DNA from: Desulfotignum sp.
GTDB taxonomy: Bacteria > Desulfobacterota > Desulfobacteria > Desulfobacterales > Desulfobacteraceae
Assembly: GCA_011390335.1 (NCBI GenBank)
Contig: JAABSO010000017.1
Location: forward strand, 1 to 64,000
DNA: 64,000 nucleotides
Direction: 5' to 3'
In this document: piece by piece, positions 1-8,641 of the stretch
Numbering within the stretch: the first letter of the stretch is position 1
Layout of the letters: the number at the start of each line of letters is the position of its first letter
Program-made: the position numbers and the translations under genes
Notes under the pieces: model-generated
Told to the model about the DNA's origin: nothing
The model's input: only the letters and a program-made list of their open reading frames with translations
Database searches by the model: none

Positions 1-284
1 AAAAATCGCTGGTAGGTTTGATACCAGTTAACAGCAGAATTCCGCAGGATCTGGCTGGGGCATTTGAACAGCCAGGGGGATAATTCCTTATCCTTGTATT
101 GGGCAAAGGATTGATCCACCGGGGCATAGGTGTTAATGGGCATATATTTCCGGGCAAAGGCTGTCAGGTACTTATCTTCCTGACACTTTGCATTCCAGAT
201 GGTCCGGGCACATCCCATCCACTGACTCAAAATCAGCTTTTGTGCCTCTGTCGGATGTGCCTGTAGTTTAATACCCATTAACAT
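1..284 (-). CDS. tnpB: IS200/IS605-family TnpB (RNA-guided nuclease family), N-terminal part only
   Basis: The open frame runs off the left edge, so only the first 94 residues are visible. It begins MLMGIKLQAHPTEAQKLIL and continues through WMGCARTIWNAK, the usual N-terminal helix-turn of TnpB/OrfB proteins that precedes the RuvC-like nuclease domain (not in the window). It is divergent from tnpA, with a 67-bp gap, which is the IS605 arrangement. TnpB is not needed for transposition; known members are omega-RNA-guided nucleases that help retain the element. Whether the rest is intact cannot be seen. The start was chosen at the first ATG (Met-Leu-Met); the second Met two codons later is an alternative. 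Confidence 0.85.
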   Translation of the reverse strand, partial: MLMGIKLQAHPTEAQKLILSQWMGCARTIWNAKCQEDKYLTAFARKYMPINTYAPVDQSFAQYKDKELSPWLFKCPSQILRNSAVNWYQTYQRF

Positions 285-351
285 TCTATATTTTCCCTTG
301 AAATTTATTCTGTAATATTCTATACCATATTTTAACAAAAGGATCAAGTAT

Positions 352-834
352 ATGGATAAAAAATTTGAATGGAGAACAGGCAGAAGTTGTGTTTATGATA
401 TCAATCTACATCTTGTATTTATAACAAAATACCGGCGTGATGTTTTTACCAAAGATATGCTTTCCAGGTTGAAAGACCTTTTTACAGAAACCTGTGATCA
501 GATGGGTTGCACCCTGCATGAATTTAACGGGGAAGATGATCATGTCCATCTGTTGCTTTCGTTCCCACCCAAGCTTGCCATCTCTAACCTGGTGGGAAAG
601 TTGAAAGGAAAATCTGCTTATTTCCTTTGCCAAGAATACTGGGAACAACTCAAAGATAAATTGTGGGGTAAACATCTCTGGTCTCCTAGTTACTGTGCTG
701 TTTCCTGTGGCGGTGCTCCTTTGGATGTCATCAAGCAATATATCCAGAACCAACGGAAACCGGCCTCTGACAAAAGTATCAAAAAGTCTAAAGCATTAAC
801 TGGTCGAAAAAGAACTCGCTATACCCGCCCTTGA
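352..834 (+). CDS. tnpA: IS200/IS605-family Y1 transposase TnpA
   Basis: A 160-residue single-strand HUH transposase that cuts and joins DNA at subterminal hairpins. The HUH metal site is DHVHLLL (His64, His66) and the catalytic tyrosine is Tyr130 in YIQNQ. The length is normal for the family (about 130-160), with a slightly basic C-terminal tail (KKSKALTGRKRTR). It is divergent from tnpB. The stop codon lies inside a short hairpin that is probably the element end, so this end is very tight. The gene looks complete and could be active. Confidence 0.93.
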   Translation: MDKKFEWRTGRSCVYDINLHLVFITKYRRDVFTKDMLSRLKDLFTETCDQMGCTLHEFNGEDDHVHLLLSFPPKLAISNLVGKLKGKSAYFLCQEYWEQLKDKLWGKHLWSPSYCAVSCGGAPLDVIKQYIQNQRKPASDKSIKKSKALTGRKRTRYTRP

Positions 835-843
835 AAGAGCGGG
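824..843 (+). repeat. Subterminal imperfect hairpin at the tnpA-side end of the IS
   Basis: CCCGC (824-828) pairs with GCGGG (839-843); after one mismatch two more base pairs close a TGAA loop. A short stem with an unpaired base is what TnpA of this family recognises at element ends. The tnpA stop codon lies within it. Confidence 0.5.
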
Positions 844-1077
844 ATTGCGCTTCGTCAATTGTTCAAATTCAACGATATAATATAAAAACCTGAGTGGTCT
901 GTTTCTCAGAGCTGTGATTTATCCCATGGCTGAAAATCCAGAGTCCGAAAATGCTTATGATACCATTACAATTGGAAATTTTTTCTAATCAAAGCTTTGA
1001 GGCATGATGATGCAATTAGCCTTTATTTATAGCGACGAAATGATAAACACATTGAACGCAATGTATATTTACAAGGA

Positions 1078-1105
1078 TTGACAATGTTTGTAGTTTTGTT
1101 ATTCT
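1078..1105 (+). promoter_or_regulatory. Probable sigma-70 promoter of parDE
   Basis: TTGACA (1078-1083), a 16-bp spacer and TATTCT (1100-1105) lie 31 bp ahead of the parD start, which has a strong AAGGAGGG ribosome site. The rest of 846-1136 is A+T-rich and shows no gene. Confidence 0.5.
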
Positions 1106-1136
1106 GGTATGTAGTTGTTTAAATAAGGAGGGCAAT

Positions 1137-1385
1137 ATGCATATCTCACTAACACCTGAGCTTGAAACCAAAGTTAAACAAAAAGTCGCATCAGGTTATT
1201 ATAACAATGCAAGTGAAGTGATTCGGGATGCTTTGCGGTTCTGGGAAAAAAATGAAGAATTGGTACAGCACATGAAACTTGAAATGTTAAAAAAACGCTT
1301 ATCAATTGGTGCTAAGCAAGCTAAACAGGGGAAATTTGTTGCGCAATCCGTAAGCGAAATTGTCACTGAGGCCAGGAATGCATAA
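1137..1385 (+). CDS. parD: ParD-like ribbon-helix-helix antitoxin
   Basis: An 82-residue protein starting MHISLTPELETKVKQKV, with YNNASEVIRDALRFWEK typical of the ParD/CopG N-terminal DNA-binding domain, and an acidic/helical C-terminus that would wrap the toxin. It sits directly ahead of, and overlaps by 8 nt (ATGCATAA), the ParE toxin. It probably represses its own promoter at 1078-1105. The pair lies beside an IS and a truncated gene, in keeping with an accessory insertion. Confidence 0.85.
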   Translation: MHISLTPELETKVKQKVASGYYNNASEVIRDALRFWEKNEELVQHMKLEMLKKRLSIGAKQAKQGKFVAQSVSEIVTEARNA

Positions 1386-1671
1386 ATACCGTCTCACTCC
1401 TACAGCAAAATTGGATTTTGTAGAAATCTGGAATTATTCTGTTGAAACCTGGGGTGAGAAACAAGCTGAAAAATACCTTCAAGATATTGAGGACACGCTT
1501 AATCAACTTGCAGCCAATCCAGAACTTGGAAGACAACGACCTGAAATTGCGCCTGGATATTACTCCTTTCCTGCACAAAAAAACATCACCTTCTATCTGA
1601 TCTCAGATAGTTACATTGATATCATTGGTGTTTTGCATGGAAAAATGGATATTGACAAAAATTTAATGTGA
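1378..1671 (+). CDS. parE: ParE/RelE-superfamily toxin
   Basis: A 97-residue toxin. The start ATG (1378) is inside the last codons of parD, giving translational coupling; an upstream in-frame start exists but lies deeper in parD. It shows YRLTPTAKLDFVEIWNYS, WGEKQAEKYLQDIE and NPELGRQRPEI, all typical of ParE. Known ParE toxins act on DNA gyrase, while RelE relatives cleave mRNA; the ParE-like signature with a ParD partner favours gyrase. It looks full length. Confidence 0.85.
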   Translation: MHKYRLTPTAKLDFVEIWNYSVETWGEKQAEKYLQDIEDTLNQLAANPELGRQRPEIAPGYYSFPAQKNITFYLISDSYIDIIGVLHGKMDIDKNLM

Positions 1672-1710
1672 TTTTCACCTTAAACGACTGAGCAGTAGGG
1701 GGTGTATTAT

Positions 1711-2034
1711 TGAGGTGGGAACGGAGTGGTGCATCTGTTTGTCATCGGTTCCACCGGGTCTTTGACAACCATCGAGTATGAACCCGGTGTGGTGGCTGAT
1801 CTCAAGCGGGCCATCACGGCCCTGGCACCGCCGGATCAGGAATATGCCCATGAGCAGGCCTGGCATGACGGCAACGGGCACAGTCATGTCCAGGCTGCGC
1901 TACTGGGACCTTCCCTGAGCGTGCCGGTCAAAGATGCGGCCCTTGCCACCGGGACCTGGCAGCAGGTTGTGGTGATCAATCATGACAACGGGCCCCGGAC
2001 CCGGAAAATCGCGCTGACCCTCACCGGCATGTGA
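1711..2034 (+). pseudogene. yjbQ: 5'-truncated YjbQ/UPF0047 family protein
   Basis: From about 1714 the frame encodes the conserved core of the YjbQ family (secondary thiamine-phosphate synthase-like): FVIGSTGSLTTIEYEPGV, then YAHEQAWHDGNGHSHVQ and LATGTWQQVVVINHDNGPR. Homology extends upstream to an in-frame TGA at 1711-1713, so about 35 N-terminal residues of the usual ~138 are missing. A GTG at 1726 could still start a 102-residue product, but without the first beta-strands it is unlikely to fold. The break falls right after parE, so the truncation may date from arrival of the toxin-antitoxin pair or IS. Confidence 0.7.
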
Positions 2035-2084
2035 GGGTGTGAAAACCCTTTTCATTGGCCACATTTAATGGTACAAACCGGTCC

Positions 2085-2939
2085 ATGACACTTTTTGGCC
2101 CCATATCCCTTCACGGCGGACATTCCGGTGAATTCTGCTGTCATGCCGAAGACCGGCTGGCAGATATCATTGCGCAGTATATTCAGATGGGCTTCAGGCA
2201 GGTGGGGATCACCGAGCATATTCCGCCGAAGCACTCAAAATTTCTGTATCCCGAAGAGATTGCGCAGGGCCTGACCGTGGACCATATGTATCAGCGGTTT
2301 GCGCAGTATTTTACGACCGTCAGACAGCTGAAAGCGGATCTGGCGGACCGGATCCGGATATTTGCCGGCATGGAAACTGAAGCTTTTACCGGGTATCTGC
2401 CCCATGTCCGGCACCTGGTGACCGAGTTTTCCCCGGATTATATAGTGGGATCGGTGCACCATGTGGCAGACATCTGCTTTGATTATTCTTCGCAAACTTA
2501 TAGGGAAGCGGTCAGGGCCTGCGGATCTGTCAAAGATCTGTACATGGCATATTTTGACCGGCAATTTGAGATGATCCAGGCGGTCCGGCCTTTTGTGGTG
2601 GGGCATTTCGACCTGATCCGCATCCATGATCCCGATTATACAAAACGGGTGCTGCAACCGGACATCGCCCAAAAGATCGACCGGAACCTGGATTTGATCA
2701 AAGACCTGAATCTGGTCATGGACCTGAACCTGCGGCCCCTGGCCCGGGGGGAGGCAGAACCCTATCCGGCAAAATCCATTCTGGAAAAGATCCGCTCCCG
2801 TCAGATTCCCATGGTGCCCGGAGATGATTCCCACGGGATTTTTCAGGCAGGAAAACATGTGGATACCGGCATCCGCCTGCTTGTAAAGATGGGGTTTGAC
2901 ACCAATTGGCCGGTTCCCCGGCTTATAGAATTAAAATGA
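2085..2939 (+). CDS. Histidinol-phosphatase, PHP/HisJ family
   Basis: A 284-residue metal-dependent phosphoesterase of the PHP superfamily, similar to HisJ/HisK, which removes phosphate from L-histidinol phosphate. Metal-ligand motifs appear in order: LHGGHS and CHAED near the N-terminus, TEHIPP, GMETE, GSVHHV, GHFDLIR and GDDSHG near the C-terminus. I chose ATG 2085 because the conserved SLHGGHSGEF begins 7 residues later; an in-frame TTG at 2055 would add ten residues. The stop overlaps the next start (ATGA), so it is co-translated with the tRNA methyltransferase. No other his gene is visible, so a related sugar- or amino-phosphate substrate is possible. Confidence 0.82.
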   Translation: MTLFGPISLHGGHSGEFCCHAEDRLADIIAQYIQMGFRQVGITEHIPPKHSKFLYPEEIAQGLTVDHMYQRFAQYFTTVRQLKADLADRIRIFAGMETEAFTGYLPHVRHLVTEFSPDYIVGSVHHVADICFDYSSQTYREAVRACGSVKDLYMAYFDRQFEMIQAVRPFVVGHFDLIRIHDPDYTKRVLQPDIAQKIDRNLDLIKDLNLVMDLNLRPLARGEAEPYPAKSILEKIRSRQIPMVPGDDSHGIFQAGKHVDTGIRLLVKMGFDTNWPVPRLIELK

Positions 2940-3688
2940 ATGATCCAAACCTTGTCATTGTGTTGAAAGAACCCCAGGGGCCCTTGAATATCGGTTCGGT
3001 GTGCCGGGTGATGATGAATTTCGGGGTAAGCCGGCTGCGGCTGGTGAACCCCTGCAAGGATTACCGGTCCCTGGAAGCCCGTAAAATGGCCCTGGGCACG
3101 GTGGAGATTCTAGAAAATGCCCAGATTTTTCCGGATCTGCAAACCGCTCTGGCCGACATCCATCTCACCTTCGGCACCACCCGCAGGTTCGGCAAATACC
3201 GCAAAAACTTTCTGACCCCGGCCACGGCAGCCCGGCAGATCAGGGAATCCGGCCCGGATGTCAGCTGCGCCCTGCTGCTGGGCAGAGAAGATACCGGTCT
3301 GGAAACCCGGGACCTGGATTTGTGTCAGCACTTTGTCACCATCCCCACCCATGATGCCTATCCCTCCATGAACCTGAGCCATGCCCTGGCGGTCCTGCTG
3401 TATGAAGTCTCACTCAAATCCGAAACCACCGGCGCGTTTCACGATCCCGCCCCCAAACAGCCGGCATCCGGACAAGAAATCGAAGCCCTGTTTACCCACA
3501 TGCGCCAAACCCTGCTGGACATCGATTTTCTGGACCCCCAGAACCCGGACCACCTGCTGCGGACCTTCCGCCGCCTGTTCGGGGATGCCGGCCTGACCCC
3601 CCGGGATGTCCGGATACTCCAGGGCCTCATGAGCCGCATCGACTGGACGGAAAACCAGCGCAGAAAGCTTGCGGAAAACCGCTTTTGA
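2936..3688 (+). CDS. trmJ: tRNA (cytidine/uridine-2'-O-)-methyltransferase, TrmJ family
   Basis: A 250-residue SPOUT (SpoU) methyltransferase. It shows LKEPQGPLNIGSVCRVM (substrate-binding N-motif), LLLGREDTGL and IPTHDAYPSMNLSHALAV, which form the trefoil-knot S-adenosylmethionine site. A C-terminal helical extension (about residues 165-250) is typical of TrmJ, which methylates residue 32 of tRNAs. The ATGA overlap with the upstream phosphatase sets the start; an earlier GTG in that frame lies inside the upstream gene. Confidence 0.88.
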   Translation: MNDPNLVIVLKEPQGPLNIGSVCRVMMNFGVSRLRLVNPCKDYRSLEARKMALGTVEILENAQIFPDLQTALADIHLTFGTTRRFGKYRKNFLTPATAARQIRESGPDVSCALLLGREDTGLETRDLDLCQHFVTIPTHDAYPSMNLSHALAVLLYEVSLKSETTGAFHDPAPKQPASGQEIEALFTHMRQTLLDIDFLDPQNPDHLLRTFRRLFGDAGLTPRDVRILQGLMSRIDWTENQRRKLAENRF

Positions 3689-3846
3689 CCCTGGCCTGTC
3701 CAGATTTCAATTGCACTGCCTCTTTGGGTCTGGTAGGCTGAAAAGCACACCGGTAACTGACACCGGAACCGTGTGCCGGGATGCGGCGGAAGAGACGGGT
3801 AACCGGATCCGGCAGTCACCAACAGACAAAAAGGAGGGCAATCTTC

Positions 3847-4653
3847 ATGACAATCCGCATTTGTGTGGCAGGCGCCACGGGCTGGGTGGGAAAAGAGCTG
3901 ATCCGCACCATTTATCAGCCGGATATTTCTGAAAAATTCACCCTCTCTGCGGCAGTGGCACGCACTGCCTGCGGAAAACCTATCGGCGAGGTGCTGAACC
4001 TTGGGTTCCCGGGGGTGGTTGTTTCAAAAACAGTGGCAGATGCCCTGGCGGGCAGTGATACAGATGTTCTCATTGACTACACCCATCCGGATGCCGCCTT
4101 TGACCATGTGATAACCGCGGTCGAAAACAAGGTCCACGTGGTCATCGGCACTTCCGGCCTGACCAGTGACCAATACCAGAGAATCGATGCCCTGGCCCGA
4201 CAGCATGGCGTGGGGATCATCGCATCGGGCAATTTTTCTCTGTCCGCCATGTGGATGCAGCGCCTGGCCCTGCAGGCGGCCAAAGCGTTCTCCCAATGGG
4301 AAATCCTGGATTATGCCGGTGCGGGAAAACCGGATGCACCGTCCGGAACCGCCCGGGAACTGGCCTTTCGGTTAAGTGAGGTCAACACCCCGGCCTGGGA
4401 GGTCCCCCCTGATCAGGTCCAGGGTCCTGACGGGGTCCGGGGCGCATCCCTGAACGGATCCCAGGTCCATTCCATGCGTGTTCCCGGATTTGTGCTGTCC
4501 ACGGAAATTATTTTCGGACACGATGATGAGCGTCTCACCATCCGCCATGATTCAGGTACCAAAGCACAGGCTTATATCAACGGCACCCTGAAGGCGGCAG
4601 AAAAAGCCGGCACCGTCACCGGGCTCATCCGGGGGCTTGACCGGATTCTGTAA
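3847..4653 (+). CDS. dapB: 4-hydroxy-tetrahydrodipicolinate reductase-like protein (DapB)
   Basis: A 268-residue NAD(P)H-dependent reductase of the diaminopimelate/lysine pathway. N-terminal Rossmann motif is VAGATGWVGKEL, followed by VIGTSGL and ASGNFSLSAM. The conserved KPDAPSGTA loop is present, but the two His residues that precede it in classical DapB (His-His-x-x-Lys) are replaced (DYAGAGKPD), and the C-terminus reads RLTIRHDSGT and GLIRGLDRIL. These mark a divergent subgroup rather than the E. coli type. AAGGAGGG lies 9 nt before the ATG. The 158-bp gap ahead has several short dyads but no recognisable riboswitch. Confidence 0.75.
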   Translation: MTIRICVAGATGWVGKELIRTIYQPDISEKFTLSAAVARTACGKPIGEVLNLGFPGVVVSKTVADALAGSDTDVLIDYTHPDAAFDHVITAVENKVHVVIGTSGLTSDQYQRIDALARQHGVGIIASGNFSLSAMWMQRLALQAAKAFSQWEILDYAGAGKPDAPSGTARELAFRLSEVNTPAWEVPPDQVQGPDGVRGASLNGSQVHSMRVPGFVLSTEIIFGHDDERLTIRHDSGTKAQAYINGTLKAAEKAGTVTGLIRGLDRIL

Positions 4654-4741
4654 GCCAAACGGTCTGTTTTGCTTGACAAAACAGCGATCCCATGGCTTAA
4701 AAGAGTAACGGCAACCAAATTTGCAAGGGAGATTCCATCAT

Positions 4742-5572
4742 ATGATCAAGCGGATACTTGTGGGACTGGGCGGAACACCATTTACCAAAGCCGCCACCCA
4801 GTGGGCCACGGAACTGGGAGACCTGCACCAGGCACAGCTCACCGGGGTTACCATTGTGAACACCAAAAAACTGGAAAATGTGGGTCCGGTGCCGGCCGGA
4901 GCTGGTGCCTATGCCCAGCGCATGCGCGAAAAAAAAGTCCAGGTGACCAAAGAGGGCACGGAGCAGGCCATCGCCGTTTTCAAAGAGCACTGCAGCGACC
5001 AGCAGGTGGTGTGCCGCAGAATCCAGTATGAGCAGGGGGATACCTTTGAGGCCATGATCGATGAAGGCCGCTTCAATGACCTCACCATTTTCGGGCTCCG
5101 CAGCATATTTGAATACGGCTTTGTCACCGATCCGGACAAAGCCATCATCAAACTGCTGCGCCAGGGGGTCCGGCCCATCCTGGCGGTGGCGGAAAAGTAC
5201 CGCCCTGTCAAAAACGTACTGGTGGCCTTGAGCGGCTCCATGGAATCAGCCAGGGCCACCCGGGATTACCTGCTTTTAAATCCCTGGCCCGGGGCTGCCA
5301 TCCGTCTTGTACACTTTACAAAGCACAAGGAACCGGAACCATTTTTACTGGAAAAAGCAGCTGATTATTGCCAGGCCCATGGGTTTGAGGTGGATACCGA
5401 CCTTGTGGAAGGCAACCCGCGGTCTGATCTGCTCTCTTTTGCACATGACCATGATGCAGACCTTATCGTCATGGGCAACAGCTCCCAAAACATCATCAAG
5501 CGGAGCCTGCTGGGGGATACTGTGCTGGAAACCATCCATTCAGCAGACATACCTTTGTTTTTGTCCCAGTAG
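4742..5572 (+). CDS. Universal stress protein, tandem UspA domains
   Basis: A 276-residue cytoplasmic protein with two Usp folds (about residues 1-145 and 150-276). The first starts IKRILVGLGGTPFTKAA; the second starts VKNVLVALSGS and ends in a nucleotide-loop-like DLIVMGNSSQNIIKRSLLGD. The first domain lacks a clear ATP loop. Only 2 nt separate its stop from mrpA, so it is probably co-transcribed with, and may regulate, the antiporter. A TTGACA at 4673-4678 is a possible -35 but its -10 is poor. ATG 4742 is chosen for its GGGAGA ribosome site. Confidence 0.88.
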   Translation: MIKRILVGLGGTPFTKAATQWATELGDLHQAQLTGVTIVNTKKLENVGPVPAGAGAYAQRMREKKVQVTKEGTEQAIAVFKEHCSDQQVVCRRIQYEQGDTFEAMIDEGRFNDLTIFGLRSIFEYGFVTDPDKAIIKLLRQGVRPILAVAEKYRPVKNVLVALSGSMESARATRDYLLLNPWPGAAIRLVHFTKHKEPEPFLLEKAADYCQAHGFEVDTDLVEGNPRSDLLSFAHDHDADLIVMGNSSQNIIKRSLLGDTVLETIHSADIPLFLSQ

Positions 5573-5574
5573 CC

Positions 5575-7845
5575 ATGAAACCGCCCCTGCCAAACATTGA
5601 AAACCCGCCGGCGTGCTGCAGGGGCGGACTTTTTTCCAGTATTCTGCCCCTTGTGCTGTTCGGGTTTTTGTGCCTTGCCTGGCCCCGGGTGGTGCAAGGA
5701 GACATTTTTGCTGTCCAGTGGGCCTGGGTTCCCAGCCTGGACCTGGATCTGGCCTTTCGCCTGGACGGCCTGGGGCTGTTGTTTAGCCTGATTATTACCA
5801 TGACCGGGTTTTTCGTCACCCTCTATGCCTCCACCTACATGGCCGGATATCCCCACCTGGGCAGGTTCTTTTTTTATCTGCACGGGTTCATGCTGGCCAT
5901 GCTGGGGATTGTCCTGGCCGACAACCTGCTTTTGCTGTTCATATTCTGGGAAGCCACCACCATTTTATCCTTTCTGCTCATCGGGTTTAACCATGAAAGC
6001 ACGGATGCCAGAGAAAGCGCCCGGCAGGCCCTGCTGGTCACCGGCGGGGGCGGCCTGTTCCTGTTGATGGGAATCCTTCTGATCAAAGCTGCCGGTTTTC
6101 CCATGGGCCTCAGCCTGCTGGCCGCATCCGGGGACCTGATCCGCTCCCATGTCCTGTATCCGGCCATTTTCATCTGTATCCTGGTAGGGGCCATGACCAA
6201 ATCCGCCCAGGTGCCTTTCCATTTCTGGCTGCCCAATGCCATGACCGCCCCCACCCCCATCAGTGCGTTTCTCCATGCCGCCACCATGGTCAAGGCCGGC
6301 ATCTACCTGCTCCTGCGCCTGCACCCGGCCATGGCCGGCACCCCTTTGTGGACGGGCACCCTGGTGATAATCGGGGGGATCACGGCGCTGTGGGGCGCCA
6401 TCCAGGCATTAGGTCCTTGCGACCTCAAGCGGGTTCTGGCGTATACCACGCTGATGGCCTTAGGGGTGCTGACCCTGTTTGCAGGGGGACAGACCGTACT
6501 GTCTCTGACCGCGGCCGCCACGTTTCTGATGGTCCACGCCCTTTACAAGGCCGCGCTGTTTCTGGCTGTGGGCAGTATTGACCACCAGACCGGCACCAGG
6601 GACCTTGAACATCTGGAAGGGCTGTTGAAATGCATGCCCCTCACCGCCCTGGCCGTGGCCGGGGCCACCCTGTCCATGGCCGGGTTTCCGCTTTTCTTCG
6701 GGTTCATCGGCAAGGAGATCATGTATGAAGGGGCCCTGGCACAGGAGATGTTCCCGGTTTTCGCCACCATCGCCACCCTGATGTCCAACGCGCTGATGAC
6801 GGCGGTGGCTGCCGTCATCCTGATCACCCCCTTTGCCGGTCCCCCGGGCGGAAAACTGTCGCTTGTGTGCGAAGCCCCCTGGACCATGCGCCTGGGTCCG
6901 GCCATCATGGGCACGCTGGGCATCATATTCGGTATCATGCCTGAATGGGTTTCCGCAAACCTGGTACAACCGGCGGTATTTTCTATCCATCCGGACAGAG
7001 AAGACATCCGGCTGGTCTTTTTCCACGGCATCAACCTGCCCCTTTTACTGAGTATACTCACCCTTGCCCTTGGCAGTCTCATCTACCGTCACCGTATCCT
7101 GCTCCGGTATCGGGTTGAAACCTTTATGCAACGGCTCTGGATCACAACACCTGTGCTTTACCAGCGTGCCCTGGAAGCTTTTCTTTCCCTTGCCGGCAGT
7201 TTCACCGGAAAAATACAGAACGGATCTCTGCACTTTTACTTGTTTGTCACTATTTTTACCATGGTGGTGGCTGTTGGATGGCCCTGGATATTTCATATCC
7301 CTGCTGCCCTGGTGTTGCCCGAAACCGTTGGCCCCCTTATCGCATTCGGCCTGTTTGCCTTTATCCTGGCATCCACCGGTGTGGTGGTCACAGCCAGAAA
7401 AAGGCTTTCCGCCATTGGCGGACTGGGGGGCGTGGGGTCGGGGGTGGCACTGACTTTCCTTGTTTTCGGGGCGCCGGACATTGCCTTGACCCAGCTGCTG
7501 GTGGAAACCTTGACAGTCATCTTCGTATCCCTGGTGCTGCTGCGGCTGCCTCCCATTGATGCTGTTCAGAAAAGATCTTGTTCCAGAACCATCAGGGATG
7601 CCTGCCTGTCCCTCGGGGCAGGCCTTGTTTTGACCACAGTGCTGATGGGTGTTTTACAGGTACCCCTGGACCGGAGTCTCACCGCTTTTTTTGAAAACCA
7701 TGCCTATCTTGCTGCCCACGGCCGCAATATCGTCAATGTTATTCTGGTGGACTTCAGGAGCCTGGACACCTTAGGGGAAATCTGCGTGGTGGTGCTGGCC
7801 GCCTGGGCAGCAGTAACCCTTATCCGCAGACCAAAGGAGGGGTAA
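5575..7845 (+). CDS. mrpA: Mrp Na+/H+ antiporter subunit A
   Basis: A 756-residue multi-spanning membrane protein. Residues about 20-600 are the ND5/NuoL-like proton-channel region, with FHFWLPNAMTAPTPISAF and the conserved FWEATTILSFLLIGF. A C-terminal MbhD/MbhE-like part follows (GGVGSGVALTFLVFGAPDI, TQLLVETLTVIF). It is slightly shorter than Bacillus MrpA (about 770-800) but has both parts. It is the largest subunit of the hetero-oligomeric antiporter, which exports Na+ in exchange for H+. First of seven mrp genes; its stop overlaps mrpB (TAATG). Confidence 0.95.
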   Translation: MKPPLPNIENPPACCRGGLFSSILPLVLFGFLCLAWPRVVQGDIFAVQWAWVPSLDLDLAFRLDGLGLLFSLIITMTGFFVTLYASTYMAGYPHLGRFFFYLHGFMLAMLGIVLADNLLLLFIFWEATTILSFLLIGFNHESTDARESARQALLVTGGGGLFLLMGILLIKAAGFPMGLSLLAASGDLIRSHVLYPAIFICILVGAMTKSAQVPFHFWLPNAMTAPTPISAFLHAATMVKAGIYLLLRLHPAMAGTPLWTGTLVIIGGITALWGAIQALGPCDLKRVLAYTTLMALGVLTLFAGGQTVLSLTAAATFLMVHALYKAALFLAVGSIDHQTGTRDLEHLEGLLKCMPLTALAVAGATLSMAGFPLFFGFIGKEIMYEGALAQEMFPVFATIATLMSNALMTAVAAVILITPFAGPPGGKLSLVCEAPWTMRLGPAIMGTLGIIFGIMPEWVSANLVQPAVFSIHPDREDIRLVFFHGINLPLLLSILTLALGSLIYRHRILLRYRVETFMQRLWITTPVLYQRALEAFLSLAGSFTGKIQNGSLHFYLFVTIFTMVVAVGWPWIFHIPAALVLPETVGPLIAFGLFAFILASTGVVVTARKRLSAIGGLGGVGSGVALTFLVFGAPDIALTQLLVETLTVIFVSLVLLRLPPIDAVQKRSCSRTIRDACLSLGAGLVLTTVLMGVLQVPLDRSLTAFFENHAYLAAHGRNIVNVILVDFRSLDTLGEICVVVLAAWAAVTLIRRPKEG

Positions 7846-8243
7846 TGCAGTCGGTTATTTTAAAAACAGCCACACACCTCATGGTGGGCCTGATGCTGGT
7901 ATTTGCCGTATATGTGCTGCTCCGGGGCCACCATGAACCAGGGGGCGGATTTTCCGCCGCCCTTCTGGCAGGTACGGCATTTGCCCTGTTTGCCATCACC
8001 GAGGGTGCGGATCAGGTACGCCGGGCCATCCGTATCCGCCCGGCAGCCATGGCCATGACCGGCCTGGCCATGGCTGTGGTATCAGGACTGCCGGCTCTTT
8101 TCACGGGAAGGCCTTTTCTTACGGGAATCTGGCGGCATTTGAACGGATTTTCCGTGGGCACCCCCCTGCTCTTTGACATGGGGGTTTTTCTGGCGGTTCT
8201 GGGCGCCATTCTTTCCATTTTACTGGCCCTGGAGGAAAATTAG
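7845..8243 (+). CDS. mrpB: Mrp Na+/H+ antiporter subunit B
   Basis: A 132-residue membrane protein with four predicted spans and the family signature HHEPGGGFSAALL after the first span. It matches MrpB/MnhB in length. It starts within the TAATG overlap with mrpA and precedes mrpC by 2 nt. Confidence 0.93.
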   Translation: MQSVILKTATHLMVGLMLVFAVYVLLRGHHEPGGGFSAALLAGTAFALFAITEGADQVRRAIRIRPAAMAMTGLAMAVVSGLPALFTGRPFLTGIWRHLNGFSVGTPLLFDMGVFLAVLGAILSILLALEEN

Positions 8244-8245
8244 AA

Positions 8246-8641
8246 ATGGAATCTTTTCTGGCGATTGTTGTGGGATTGATGGTCAGCGCAGCCTTTTTTT
8301 TAATGCTTTCAGGGGTCCTGATTCGCTTTGTTTTCGGCCTCATTCTTATGGGCAATGCCGTAAATCTGCTGATTTTTACTGCCGGAAGATTGGCCCCTGT
8401 GAATCCCCCTCTGATTGGTGCAAAACAAACCCTTCTTGCGGCACCGGCTGCCAATGCCCTGCCCCAGGCACTGATACTTACCGCCATTGTGATCGGGTTT
8501 GCCATGACCATTTTCATGCTGATCCTGCTGTTTCGCACCCATGACCAGACCCGTACCCTGGATGCTGACCAGGACCGGTTTATTTTAGAAACAGACAAAA
8601 CTGATCTGCCGGATATTACCGGGCAAAAGGTGCAGGAATGA
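8246..8641 (+). CDS. mrpC: Mrp Na+/H+ antiporter subunit C (NuoK-like)
   Basis: A 131-residue, three-span protein related to NuoK of complex I: FVFGLILMGNAVNLLIF, followed by the family's NPPLIGAK and ALPQALILTAIVIGFAM. The C-terminal ~25 residues are hydrophilic. It overlaps mrpD by 4 nt (ATGA). Confidence 0.93.
   Translation: MESFLAIVVGLMVSAAFFLMLSGVLIRFVFGLILMGNAVNLLIFTAGRLAPVNPPLIGAKQTLLAAPAANALPQALILTAIVIGFAMTIFMLILLFRTHDQTRTLDADQDRFILETDKTDLPDITGQKVQE

Larger units (their letters stand above)
1..845. mobile_element. IS200/IS605-type insertion sequence (left part outside window)
   Basis: Divergent tnpB and tnpA define an IS605-like element. The right boundary is estimated from the imperfect palindrome at 824-843 next to the tnpA stop. 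IS200/IS605 elements have no terminal inverted repeats or target duplications, so the exact cleavage site cannot be fixed from one end. The left end and the omega-RNA region lie outside the window. Confidence 0.7.

Noticed and set aside
3689-3846. Possible lysine or cobalamin riboswitch ahead of dapB
   Set aside because: Several short CCGG-containing dyads occur, but the conserved core sequences of neither riboswitch are present.
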